A DNA stretch of 64,000 nucleotides, taken from Bacillus_BD sp963765265. Its GTDB lineage: Bacteria; Bacillota; Bacilli; Bacillales; Cytobacillaceae. The notes under the pieces are model-generated. The model had not been told where the DNA came from, searched no databases, and saw only the letters and a list, made by a program, of their open reading frames with translations. Below are positions 54,982 through 63,741 of this stretch, one piece after another. Where the stretch lies: the NCBI GenBank assembly GCA_963765265.1, contig CAVXVN010000008.1, positions 372,001-436,000 of the forward strand. The letters run 5' to 3'. The position numbers and the translations under genes are program-made. How positions within the stretch are numbered: the first letter of the stretch is position 1; each line of letters starts with the position of its first letter.

Positions 54982-56349
54982 TTAGCTTAGCACGCGATAA
55001 CTTCTTCCAGGGTGATTGTCTGGTAATCTAGCATTCCCTTTTCCAAACATATTTTCTCTTAACGTAGACGCCTCGTATTCTGTTCGGTAAATACCACGTT
55101 GTTGAAGTTCAGGAATAACATACTGTATAAAGTCGCGGAAGGTACCTGGAGTTGTGACCTGTGCAATATTAAACCCATCAATATCACCTTCATTCATCCA
55201 CCTTTCCATCTCATCAGCAATTTGAACAGGCGTTCCAATAAACTTTACAGCATCCATACCAAGTCCACGATGTATAACGGCATCTCGAATGGTCCATTTT
55301 TTATTGCTATCACGATTGTACATATTCAAAACACCTTGTACACCTTCCGTTTTCATATCTTCTATATATTGATCAGGATCATACATAGAAAGATCTATAC
55401 CTAAATGCCCTGAAAGAATCGTTACGGAACCTTCATAACTTACATATTGTTTGAGTTCTTCATATTTGACGAATGCTTCTTCCTCAGTTGAGCCTACAAT
55501 GGGCACCATTAGAGGGAAGATTCGAATGTTGTCTCTTTTTCTTCCAGCTTTTACGGCTCTTGTTCGAAGATCATTTGAAAACTTCCTCATATCCTCGATT
55601 GTATGCTGAACAGTAAAGACTGCTTCCGCATGTTTAGCACCAAAATCACGACCTTTAGATGACGATCCAGCTTGGAACAATACGGGTGTACGTTGTGGAG
55701 ATGGATTTGAAATATGCGGACCAGGTACATGAAAATATTTGCCTTGATGATTGATCGCATGTACTTTTTGAGGATCAGCATACATATTTGTCTCTTTATT
55801 CATAACTATGGCGTCATCCTCCCAACTGCATTCCCATAATTTATAGACAACCTCCATAAATTCATCCGCACGATCATATCTTTCATCATGAGGAATCTTT
55901 TCTGAAAGACCTAAATTATGAGCTTCAGAATCTAAATAAGAGGTAACTATATTCCAGGAAACTCGCCCTTTTGTTATATGATCTAAAGTAGAAAATTGCC
56001 GCGCTAACATATAAGGCTGTGCATAAGTCGTAGAACTTGTTCCAGCAAAACCTAAAAATTTAGTAGAGTTTGCCATCGCTGAAATAATCAGTAAAGGATC
56101 GTGCAAGGGAGATTGTGCTGCATGTTGGACCGCTGGTTTATAACTGTTTTGATAGGTACTATAAAAACCATATACATCAGCTAAAAATAGAGAATCAAAT
56201 TTCCCTTTCTCTAATAATTGGGCAATTTCAATCCAATAAGAAAGGTCACCATGCTTATGTCCTTGATCACCTGGATATCTCCAAAGTCCTGGTGCAATTG
56301 GAGATACAGTATTTTGAGCAAAACCATTTAAGTGAATTTGTTTTTTCAT
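54982..56349 (-). CDS. FMN-dependent monooxygenase (NtaA/SnaA/DszA family)
   Basis: A 455-residue luciferase-like flavin monooxygenase. Family hallmarks: HLNGFAQNTVSPIAPGLWRYP at the start, FDSLFLADVYG, STTYAQPYMLARQFSTLDHIT, GRVSWNIVTSYLDSEAHN and RTPVLFQAGSSSKGRDFGAKHAEAVF. It uses FMNH2 supplied by a separate reductase to oxidise sulfonates, chelators or alkyl sulfides; many Bacillus homologues lie in sulfur-scavenging loci. Neither a reductase nor an ABC importer is nearby. Start ATG with AGGGATG upstream. Confidence 0.92.
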   Translation of the reverse strand: MKKQIHLNGFAQNTVSPIAPGLWRYPGDQGHKHGDLSYWIEIAQLLEKGKFDSLFLADVYGFYSTYQNSYKPAVQHAAQSPLHDPLLIISAMANSTKFLGFAGTSSTTYAQPYMLARQFSTLDHITKGRVSWNIVTSYLDSEAHNLGLSEKIPHDERYDRADEFMEVVYKLWECSWEDDAIVMNKETNMYADPQKVHAINHQGKYFHVPGPHISNPSPQRTPVLFQAGSSSKGRDFGAKHAEAVFTVQHTIEDMRKFSNDLRTRAVKAGRKRDNIRIFPLMVPIVGSTEEEAFVKYEELKQYVSYEGSVTILSGHLGIDLSMYDPDQYIEDMKTEGVQGVLNMYNRDSNKKWTIRDAVIHRGLGMDAVKFIGTPVQIADEMERWMNEGDIDGFNIAQVTTPGTFRDFIQYVIPELQQRGIYRTEYEASTLRENMFGKGNARLPDNHPGRSYRVLS

Positions 56350-56456
56350 AAATAATCATCCCTTTTTTCATAATTTTTAGAATGTATTTATTTTATTCTG
56401 ATTATATATTATTTCAAACTAATTGTATACTATTGGAAATTTGTCTTTATACCTAA

Positions 56457-56483
56457 TAATCCCCCTAAAAAGTAGGGGGATTA
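56457..56483. terminator. Hairpin after the RyR/AAA gene
   Basis: TAATCCCCCTA / TAGGGGGATTA, perfect 11-bp stem, 79 bases beyond the stop codon of the next gene upstream and before the monooxygenase. Confidence 0.6.
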
Positions 56484-56561
56484 AAATAAATTAACCAAAA
56501 GTTTATTTATATTAATATATATATACTAACCTTATGTTTCTTTAACAAAGCTACACAATAA

Positions 56562-59157
56562 TTAAAGATTGCGCAGCTTCATCTGAGTTTCACAGTAACA
56601 AAGAGATTTTAATTTTTCTATTTCAAAATTTGATTTTGCAAGTATTTCTGGCCATGCTTGAATACTTTCTATGATGTGATTCTGATCATTTTCATCTAAA
56701 CTGTCCCAGGAAACGAGCATTGGATCTGTCTTTTTATCTTCATCATACTCTATTCCAAATTTCCATCCAGCTTCCTTTTTCTCAAGAGAAAACCTCTTGT
56801 GTTCATATTCTGCTAGAATTTCCACTTCCTTATCAGAGAATTTTATACTTTCTGGTTGTTCGTTAACAGAAATTATTTCATAACCGATTTTATTAAGTGC
56901 TCCCGGAATATACCTTACCTGATTATGGATATATTTTTTTACTTCCTCACTGATATGATCCCATGTTTTTCCAGAAACTAGTTTCATTTTACGATCACTT
57001 TCACATAATAATGCACGATTATTATAAAGAGCAGCGGAAATACTTTCTATTTTCTCGCTAAAAAATGAATCACGCATTAAATAATGATAAAATTGTTCTT
57101 CATCTACATGAAGCCTCAGCTGTTCCTTCGAAGGTAAAAGGGCTTGTTCCCATTTGCTCGCATTTGTTAATCTGCTCATTTCGAGTATTGCTTCCATTGA
57201 CCTTGATTCATGCTTATATCTCGGTACTTTAAGTAATGCTCTTAATACACCATTATCTATTTGAGCTTCACCACTACCATCGATCAAATAGGGTGTTTTT
57301 CTTTCTATAAAAGAACGTAATAACATGGCCCTACGAACGATAAATAATTGATCCCACTTTTCATCTGTCTGATTGGGTCCTAAAATATTTACATATCCTC
57401 TCAAACGACTGATAAAATCTGGACCTTTAGCGTCTTTAAATTCATGTAAAAACTGTTTGTATTCAGTCTCATCTTCTTTTGTCTCACCACAAAATTGCTG
57501 ATATGTACTACTTGTTCCTCCAGCAAATACAAAAATAGCTTTTCCGATCGGATGAACAGAATCTCCTACTCTAAATACCCCATCCTGCATAGGAGCTAGA
57601 AAATATTTTAACCAGCCAAGTTTCCCCTGAAAGGCTGAATCAAATTCATCAAAAAACACAAGTGGTATTTTGCCCATTAAGGAAACATCTCTTACTCTAT
57701 GCAAGGCATTCGTTAAATCTGTTATAGGACTGAAATTGAGATAAATTAAAGTCCAATTTCTCAATAAGTTTAGGCGCAATACTTGAAGCTACTTCTGTCA
57801 CACCAAATGACTTACCTGATCCAGGCGTACCAAAAACAGCTATAGAAAGGGGTCTCATTACACTTTTTGTCGAAACATACTCATTGAAAAGATTTTTAAT
57901 GCTTCTGTAAGCCTCAATCTCCGTTCTATCTACCGTTTTTAACTTTCCAAATTGGGCAATTGGAATATATTTAAGTGCACTTTTTTCTCCGTACTTCACG
58001 ATATTGTAAGAAATATCCCCTAAATTAATAGAAGTTTTGTCTTTTATGATATACCAGCAGCTGCGGCAATCTGGAGTAGTAGAACGTATATTCACATCTT
58101 GTACATTTTCTTTATAAATAAAATCATTTTCCTCTTCCATGAATATATTAGCGCTAGGGAAATCATTGCCCTCAATATTTTCACCAAAACCATTTATAAA
58201 ATATTTTTGTGCCGCGACAATCCCACTTTGTATCCCGTCTTTGATAGACTTACTTAGTTCTTCATGATTTTTTATACCTGTTGCAATACTGCGAGCAAGC
58301 CCTGCAGCAAAACAAGATGAAAGACCAAACATGATTCCCTGGCTTTCCTTTATAAAATCACCTTCAAACGCATAAGGAAGAAAGAATAATTGAGATTTTA
58401 CTTCTGCATTTTTATGATAGTAAATGGCACCTTCAAGTCCAAAGTGAATGATTAAGTGACGACAATTTGCAAGGAAAGCAATATTCGGATTATTGTTGAT
58501 CTGCCATACAAAATCAATCGCCGTTCTTTCCCATGAAAGGCTTTTACTTATATTCACTCCCTGTGCTCGAAAATCATCTGCATCAATTACAACAATGGTA
58601 TCTTCCATATAGTATTTCTCTAATTGCTTCCATAGCTTACTTGAACTAGTAGGTTTATTCACCTTATAAATAACCACTGGAGCCTTCTCCTGTGATTTCA
58701 AAGCCAATGGCCAGAGCTCTTCATCTGAATTAAACCCATTGTCCTCATCATGGATGATCACCATATCTGCCTTTTCATCATCATTTACAATGGGAAGTAT
58801 CTGTGTTTTACCTGAAATGGGCCCTGAATATCCAAGAAACTTTTTTACCCTATATACTTTATTAGGATCATTTTCTTTTCCTGTTAAAGAGAATAGTTCC
58901 AGTTCGGAAAAGGATTGCAGTAGTTCTTTCGGTAATTCGCAATTTGCATCTGTTATTTTGGGAGAAATGACCGTATCCTCACTAGCTAAACTTACTAGTT
59001 TAGCTAGTAGCAACGCCCCGCCTTCTTTTGTCATTCTGTGAAAATACGGAGAGTTTTCCCATTTGAATCCCTTATTGGTTTTATTGAACGTTCTCCATGT
59101 TAATACATTTGTACAAACGTCACCTGATACAGCTATTTTTAATTTCGTCTTGTCCAT
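56562..59157 (-). pseudogene. Ribokinase-like + AAA ATPase + RyR-like domain protein, frameshifted
   Basis: About 865 residues in two frames. Residues 1-400 resemble a PfkB/ribokinase fold (IAVSGDVCTNVL; GGALLLAKLVSLA; IIHFGLEGAIYYHK), but the catalytic GAGD is replaced by GLSS in MFGLSSCFAAGLA, so kinase activity is unlikely. An AAA ATPase follows with Walker A GTPGSGKS (443-450) and, beyond the frameshift, Walker B VFFDEFDSAF. The last 100 residues resemble a RyR domain (LAEYEHKRFSLEKKEAGWKFG...DPMLVSWDSL). One extra C near 57731 breaks QFSPITDLTNAL. No partner gene adjoins it. It may be a nucleotide-sensing defence or stress protein. Confidence 0.72.
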
Positions 59158-59450
59158 TTATATAGCTCCTTGTGCACACATTTTCTTGCAGTTACACGTA
59201 TTATGTATAGATAAAAATCAAAATATTTACCTTAACGTTATAAATTAATCTTTCTTTTATTATATTACGATTATTTTAACTGATATTTAGTAGAAAGAAA
59301 AATTATTGGCCTTGTAGTTCAGAATGCTCAGTAAAAAACCTCATTTACTTATGTTCTTTTCATGATACAACCAGGGATACTGGGCATCATTGCGGATCGC
59401 TCTCATTTTAGTTGACTTGAATAGATTCAATGAAAATGAATTGAAAATCT

Positions 59451-59500
59451 AAAGAAACAGGAGAGCCAATCACTGAACTGATTGTCTCTCCTGTTTCTTT
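59451..59500. terminator. Terminator of the DHA2 transporter gene
   Basis: AAAGAAACAGGAGAG...CAATCA pairs with TGATTG...CTCTCCTGTTTCTTT (one bulge) in the 438-bp spacer. Nothing else in 59158-59595 is recognised. Confidence 0.75.
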
Positions 59501-59595
59501 ATGTGTAGATTTCCCTATCATACCCATGATGAATGGAATGCCACACGTCTACTTTTTCTATATTTTGATCCTAATCATTCCTGTTATGGAGTAGT

Positions 59596-61020
59596 TTAAA
59601 GAGCCTTTCTCTCTTTTATTGATTCTGTGACATCTTCTTTTATTGATTTATTGACACTTCCTTTTGGCATCGTAGCTACTATAGCTAGTAAAGCTAGTAC
59701 AGCAAAAATAGCATTTACTATCAACCCTACACTTGCAGCCGCTTCCATATTTCCGATGTTTTCAACTACACTATAAATAGCAACAGATATCGCTAAACCG
59801 AATGAGCCGCCAAGTGTACTGGACATTTTATAAATACCTGCAGCCTCGCCTGCCTTCGCTGCCGGAACATTATCGATTGCAGTATCTGTTGATGGTGTCG
59901 CATAAAGACCAAGTCCAATCCCATACACTGTAAAACCAATAAAGACAACAATGGAATAAATCGAATTAGGTAAGGTTGTTAAGGTCATTAACATAATTCC
60001 AGCTATTACTAAAATACAAGCTAGGATCATCGGCTTTCTCGGACCGCTTCGTTGTAAGAATTTTTCACCCACACGAATCATTGCTAATACAGCAACTAAA
60101 TAGCCAAGCGACAATAACCCCGATTGAAAAGAACTGTATCCCCTTGCCACTTGGACATACGTATTCGCAACGATGAGTGCTCCAGCTACAGCATTTAATA
60201 AAAAGTTTGACACAGTAGCGCCAGTAAAATATTTATTTTTAAATAAGGAAACATCGATAAATCCGTTAGATTTCCCTTTTACAATTTTTAAAAATACCCA
60301 ACCTCCTATGACAACAACAGCCATTAACGTTAACGAAATAGGGCTTGTCCAACCGAGGTCCGCTCCACGTGTAATCACAACATTTAAAGCAACCATCACT
60401 AGGATAAAGATAACCATGCCCGCATAATCGAATTTTGATGAATTACTTTGTTTTGCTTTACTCTCTGGCACATCTTTAATCAATAACATAGAAAGTAAAG
60501 TGAAAATGATAGAAAAAACGAAGATATAACGCCATCCTAAAGTTGTAGCAATTAAACCTCCAGCAAATGAACAAATACCGCCACCGCCCCAAGATCCAAA
60601 AGACCAGAAACTTAAGGCTCTTTGTCGATCAGCACCATCAAAATAGGTTTTCACCAATGCAATCGTCGCAGGCATAATGCATGCCGCTGAGAAGCCTTGA
60701 ATGACACGCCCAATAATTAGGAGAACCGTCCCTTGTGCAAAGATGAGACAAAGTGAACCAATTATATTTAATACCAAGCCAATAGTTGTAATTTTCTTAC
60801 GCCCAATTCGATCAGATATTCCTCCAGCTGCTACAACAAACATACCTGAAAATAAACCAGTTAAACTAATTGCCGTATTCAAAAGCCCTAAAGAAATTCC
60901 CATATCTGATTGAACTTCCGGCATCACGTTTATTAGTGACTGTGCAAAAAGCCAATAAGTAAGAACCCCAAATACAATCCCCGTTATCATCTTGTTATTA
61001 CCCTTATAGCTTGTCTCCAT
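59596..61020 (-). CDS. MFS transporter, DHA2-type (14 helices), under a glycine riboswitch
   Basis: A 474-residue carrier. Helix 2-3 motif A is GGISDRIGRKKITTIG, helix 4 holds GRVIQGFSAACIMPATIALV, and motif C-like GGGICSFAGGLIATTLGWRYIF follows in helix 5, as in EmrB/QacA-type proton antiporters. About 14 membrane segments with a basic tail. The 300-base leader contains a tandem glycine riboswitch and terminator, so glycine should control it. A glycine or glycine-derived toxic compound exporter is a reasonable guess; direct evidence is lacking. Confidence 0.87.
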   Translation of the reverse strand: METSYKGNNKMITGIVFGVLTYWLFAQSLINVMPEVQSDMGISLGLLNTAISLTGLFSGMFVVAAGGISDRIGRKKITTIGLVLNIIGSLCLIFAQGTVLLIIGRVIQGFSAACIMPATIALVKTYFDGADRQRALSFWSFGSWGGGGICSFAGGLIATTLGWRYIFVFSIIFTLLSMLLIKDVPESKAKQSNSSKFDYAGMVIFILVMVALNVVITRGADLGWTSPISLTLMAVVVIGGWVFLKIVKGKSNGFIDVSLFKNKYFTGATVSNFLLNAVAGALIVANTYVQVARGYSSFQSGLLSLGYLVAVLAMIRVGEKFLQRSGPRKPMILACILVIAGIMLMTLTTLPNSIYSIVVFIGFTVYGIGLGLYATPSTDTAIDNVPAAKAGEAAGIYKMSSTLGGSFGLAISVAIYSVVENIGNMEAAASVGLIVNAIFAVLALLAIVATMPKGSVNKSIKEDVTESIKERKAL

Positions 61021-61110
61021 GGTAAACCTCTCCTTTTTGGTTAACGATCCATTGAACTAACTATGTCTCCCCAGTGATGACGATCTTATGATTGTAAGCA
61101 CAACAAAAAG

Positions 61111-61140
61111 AACAGAGAAACACAATGTGTTTTCTCTGCC
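61111..61140 (-). terminator. Riboswitch-controlled terminator
   Basis: On the minus strand CAGAGAAAACACA / TGTGTTTCTCTG with one bulge, then TTCTTTTTG, between the second glycine aptamer and the transporter start. Confidence 0.75.
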
Positions 61141-61151
61141 CTTCTCTGTCC

Positions 61152-61328
61152 TTTTACCTGAGAGTTTAGCTCAATAGAGCCGTTCCCCTTTGGTGACGTA
61201 TCTATTCATACGTTCTCTCCAGAGGCGTGAAAAGTTGCAGTTTCTTCTACCTGAGAGATTCGCTCCAAGGGTCTTATTGGAGTTTGCTCCTTCGGTGGCT
61301 TATAATAAACGCTCTCCTACAACTTTTA
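61152..61328 (-). ncRNA. Tandem glycine riboswitch
   Basis: Reading the minus strand, the first aptamer runs from TAGGAGAGCG through CACCGAAGGAGCAAACTCC to GAATCTCTCAGGTAGAAG; the second from CTCTGGAGAGAACG through CACCAAAGGGGAACGGCTC to AAACTCTCAGGTAAAAGG. Both have the conserved GGAGAG...CTCTCAGGTA frame of glycine-binding aptamers, joined by a short linker. It precedes a terminator hairpin and a DHA2 transporter instead of the usual gcv operon or alanine/glycine symporter. Confidence 0.93.
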
Positions 61329-61351
61329 TCCACTATATTTTTTATATTTTT

Positions 61352-61380
61352 AGAATAATCCAAAAATAAAATAATGTCAA
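61352..61380 (-). promoter_or_regulatory. Sigma-A promoter of the riboswitch-transporter unit
   Basis: TTGACA (61375-61380), a 17-base spacer and TATTCT (61352-61357) on the minus strand, placing the start about 20 bases before the first aptamer. Confidence 0.75.
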
Positions 61381-61388
61381 TAAAAATT

Positions 61389-61402
61389 TGAAAACGTTTT
61401 CA
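61389..61402. promoter_or_regulatory. cre-like CcpA site
   Basis: TGAAAACGTTTTCA is a perfect 14-bp palindrome that fits the cre consensus and ends 8 bases upstream of the -35 box of the riboswitch promoter, a position compatible with activation or repression. Confidence 0.6.
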
Positions 61403-61787
61403 CAAATAAATCCGGTGTCAGGCACCGTAAAAGGACAAAATCTCCATAATTGTCTACACGGTATGGACAATGAAATAAAAAAACACATCTATTTATGATA
61501 CGGTTCACCACGATTCATCTCAAAAGGAATCTTCCACCGAAATCTATAATAGAACTTATGTTGTTTAATGGCCTTAACAAGTATCATCTACTCTAATTTA
61601 ACCTAAAATCGATAAATCCAATTCCTCCAATCCTCTATGATATGTAAAAATAAAGTTTTATAACATTCGGAAATTTATGTAATAAAATATAAAAGAAGGA
61701 TTTTGTCGTTTTTTGTAGAAGATTAATTAGTAAAGGTCAAAATTCTATATCTATTCTTATAATAAGATTTTACGGAGGTTTAAAAAA
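61403..61787. other. Intergenic region
   Basis: Contains GGTGTCAGGCACC (61411-61423), a fourth CAGGCACC-type repeat, and a 32-codon minus-strand frame (61489-61587, MILVKAIKQHKFYYRF...) without a convincing ribosome site. The promoter of the following gene presumably lies near 61740. Confidence 0.4.
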
Positions 61788-62330
61788 ATGGTTCAAGGAA
61801 TCAAATTGAATTTGGAAGAAATAGAATCAATGCTTTATTTTTGGCAGGCTACAAATGATAAAGAAAAGGTTGCAGAAACGTATCTTCATGAAATAGCATC
61901 TTTGCCAGGATTATCATCCTCATATGATAGCGAGTTTAATGGGGAATCAGTTCGTAAGGTTTTAAGTGCAATTACGAATAGAGAAATATTATCACAAAAG
62001 ACAAAAAAGGAATCTCGCTTTTGGAATAATAACATGTGGATGATGGAGGACTTAAGCTATACAGATTCTATGGTAAAACCACTTAAAAAGCTAAATATTG
62101 ATGATTTAGTTGAAAAAGTTAAGAATGTTGAAGGAAGTTCCAACTACAATGAACTTGAGGTAAGGGTATCACCACTTCACGTAGATGACTATATAATTAA
62201 AGGAAATATGCTTGTAATAAATTTCTTTAGAGTTATGCCATCACTTGAAGATGAGGGTAAAACTACAATCGGTGGAGTAGAGATAAAGGAATATATAAAA
62301 GAAAAATTAGAAGAGCTTTTAAGAAAGTAA
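61788..62330 (+). CDS. Hypothetical protein
   Basis: A 180-residue soluble, acidic protein; GGAGG stands before the ATG and a strong terminator follows, so it is a real single-gene unit. The N-terminal half looks helical (LNLEEIESMLYFWQATNDKEKVAETYLHEIA; VRKVLSAITNREIL). The C-terminal half has mixed strands (NELEVRVSPLHVDDYIIKGNMLVINFFRVMPS) and ends in a charged helix. No membrane segment, signal or metal site. I do not recognise the family. Confidence 0.75.
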   Translation: MVQGIKLNLEEIESMLYFWQATNDKEKVAETYLHEIASLPGLSSSYDSEFNGESVRKVLSAITNREILSQKTKKESRFWNNNMWMMEDLSYTDSMVKPLKKLNIDDLVEKVKNVEGSSNYNELEVRVSPLHVDDYIIKGNMLVINFFRVMPSLEDEGKTTIGGVEIKEYIKEKLEELLRK

Positions 62331-62333
62331 TTA

Positions 62334-62382
62334 AAAATGTCGGTGTTATGTTTTAACTTAAACATAACCCCGACATTTTTTT
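62334..62382 (+). terminator. Rho-independent terminator
   Basis: AAAATGTCGG.GTTATGTTT / AAACATAAC.CCGACATTTT with a single mismatch and a T7 run, just after the hypothetical gene. Confidence 0.9.
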
Positions 62383-62396
62383 ATTATACTAAAACA

Positions 62397-62578
62397 TTAC
62401 CTTCTTGCATCAAATGCACGATCATATTGAGCAGGTCAATTAATATCAGCTCCATAATCCTTTGCTGTATTTAGTACCCAATAAGGGTTTCTAAGAAGCT
62501 CTCGGCCAAGGGCTACAAGATTTGCACGGTTATTATTCAATATTTCTTCAGTTTGTTCAGGTTTTGTTATTATGATGA
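62397..62578 (-). pseudogene. Old Yellow Enzyme (NamA/YqjM-like) 3' remnant
   Basis: The minus strand reads ITKPEQTEEILNNNRANLVALGRELLRNPYWVLNTAKDYGADIN, stop, PAQYDRAFDAR, matching the C terminus of NADPH-dependent flavin oxidoreductases, where GRADLVALGRELLRNPYW is the flavin-phosphate-binding segment. The TGA stands where tryptophan is usual. Everything upstream is absent. A deletion remnant of about 55 codons. Confidence 0.75.
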
Positions 62579-62608
62579 TATATCAAGGTTTTTTATTATT
62601 TTTGGGGA

Positions 62609-62869
62609 TTATGAATTGCAATCATGATTGTTATTTGCATGTCTTCTTGATTCATTAACTTTCTTCTCTCTCAATATTTCCTTTAATGTACTGGGTTTTC
62701 CGTCAACTTTACGTCTTTTCTCGATTTTGTACCTTCCACATTTCATTTTTAAACATTCACCTTGTACATTAGGGTCTTTTTTTCGGAACATTTCTAGGCA
62801 GTAACATCTTTCAATAGTTTCCACAGTTTCTCCACCCACTTCTTTTAAATTTAGGTAATCTATATCCAA
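62609..62869 (-). CDS. Hypothetical Cys-containing small protein
   Basis: An 86-residue reading with a possible zinc-binding set of cysteines (CYCLEMFRKKD...GECLKMKCGRY) and a very basic C-terminal half (KIEKRRKVDGKPSTLKEILREKKV). The only start is a TTG without a good ribosome site, so it may begin further in or be a fragment. No family recognised. The flanking spacer 62870-63249 holds only a partial repeat and a terminator. Confidence 0.35.
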   Translation of the reverse strand: MDIDYLNLKEVGGETVETIERCYCLEMFRKKDPNVQGECLKMKCGRYKIEKRRKVDGKPSTLKEILREKKVNESRRHANNNHDCNS

Positions 62870-63107
62870 ATTCTAATGTTTTAACTCCTGTTAAAACCGT
62901 CTTTCCACATTAGTTGTTGCTAAAGTTCAAAATGGTTTCTGGGATCGTAATCGCCCTATCATCTGCTCAAGGTTTTCTATTTTCCTTTATTATACTACAA
63001 TATCCTTATTTTGGTATGTAGATTGGGTATTTTGGAATAGGTCGTGTGGTTGAGATTTCATAATTCACAAACATATTAAATCGTCAAATATATAAAAAAA
63101 CAGAACA

Positions 63108-63140
63108 AACAGGTGGGACGGTTCTTTCGTTTGCAATCAT
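63108..63140. repeat. REP-like palindrome, left half only (copy K)
   Basis: AAACAGGTGGGACGGTTCTTTCGTTTGCAA and then unrelated sequence; the right arm is lost. Confidence 0.65.
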
Positions 63141-63203
63141 ACGATTCGTTCCATACAAAACCATTAGAGATAATTTTCCCGATTATAGGAAAAGCAAACA
63201 AAC

Positions 63204-63240
63204 AAAGCCTGATTCCTTTCATACAAGGGAATCAGGCTTT
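63204..63240 (-). terminator. doxX terminator
   Basis: AAAGCCTGATTCC / GGAATCAGGCTTT perfect 13-bp stem ending in TTTGTTTG on the minus strand, 10 bases after the DoxX stop codon. Confidence 0.9.
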
Positions 63241-63249
63241 TATATGGTT

Positions 63250-63741
63250 TTATTTTTTTGAAGTAACCGTAACATCGTTTGCTTTCATGTTCATAAATTG
63301 GCGGATATAAGTTAAAACCCAACGGTCCAATCCGTATTTTCCAGCATTTGAACCAGCAACAAGAATGATTACTGCTAATAATGCCATTAGGGCATTAGGA
63401 TTTGCTACTCCAGAGAAAAGGAACGAAAAGTTCATGACAGCTCCAAAAAATGCAGCAGCAGTTGTTAAGCATCCTAAGATTAATCCAAGTCCAATTAAAA
63501 CCTCTCCCCATGGTACTAATACGTTAAATAAAGCGACATTCGGAAGAGCTACACCGTTTAGGAATGATGCCCACCAAGCTTCTACGCCTGGATTCTTGAC
63601 AGCACCTTGTAGGAAACCAGCAGCATCAAATCCTCCCATTACTTTTTGCAATCCATGTGTAAAAAATGTATATCCAATGTACAATCTAAATAATGCAAGA
63701 ATAATAGCTGAAAAATTACTTTCTCTTAACCATCTAACCAT
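63250..63741 (-). CDS. DoxX family membrane protein
   Basis: A 163-residue protein with four membrane helices. The first carries the DoxX hallmark LALFRLYIGYTFFTHGLQKVMGGF; the third holds VPWGEVLIGLGLILG and the fourth MALLAVIILVAGSNAGKYGLDRWV. Homologues are linked to thiosulfate:quinone oxidation or to oxidative-stress membrane complexes in other bacteria. ATG 63741 follows AGGAGTGG. Single gene with its own terminator. Exact function is uncertain. Confidence 0.92.
   Translation of the reverse strand: MVRWLRESNFSAIILALFRLYIGYTFFTHGLQKVMGGFDAAGFLQGAVKNPGVEAWWASFLNGVALPNVALFNVLVPWGEVLIGLGLILGCLTTAAAFFGAVMNFSFLFSGVANPNALMALLAVIILVAGSNAGKYGLDRWVLTYIRQFMNMKANDVTVTSKK

Noticed and set aside
60719..60740. 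GAGAACCGTCCCTTGTGC, looking like an arm of the REP-like palindrome
   Set aside because: It lies inside the DHA2 transporter and encodes a normal, conserved helix (FAQGTVLL); no partner arm is present.
61489..61587. 32-codon basic frame MILVKAIKQHKFYYRFRW...
   Set aside because: No ribosome site at proper spacing and no known match; kept only as a note in the spacer entry.
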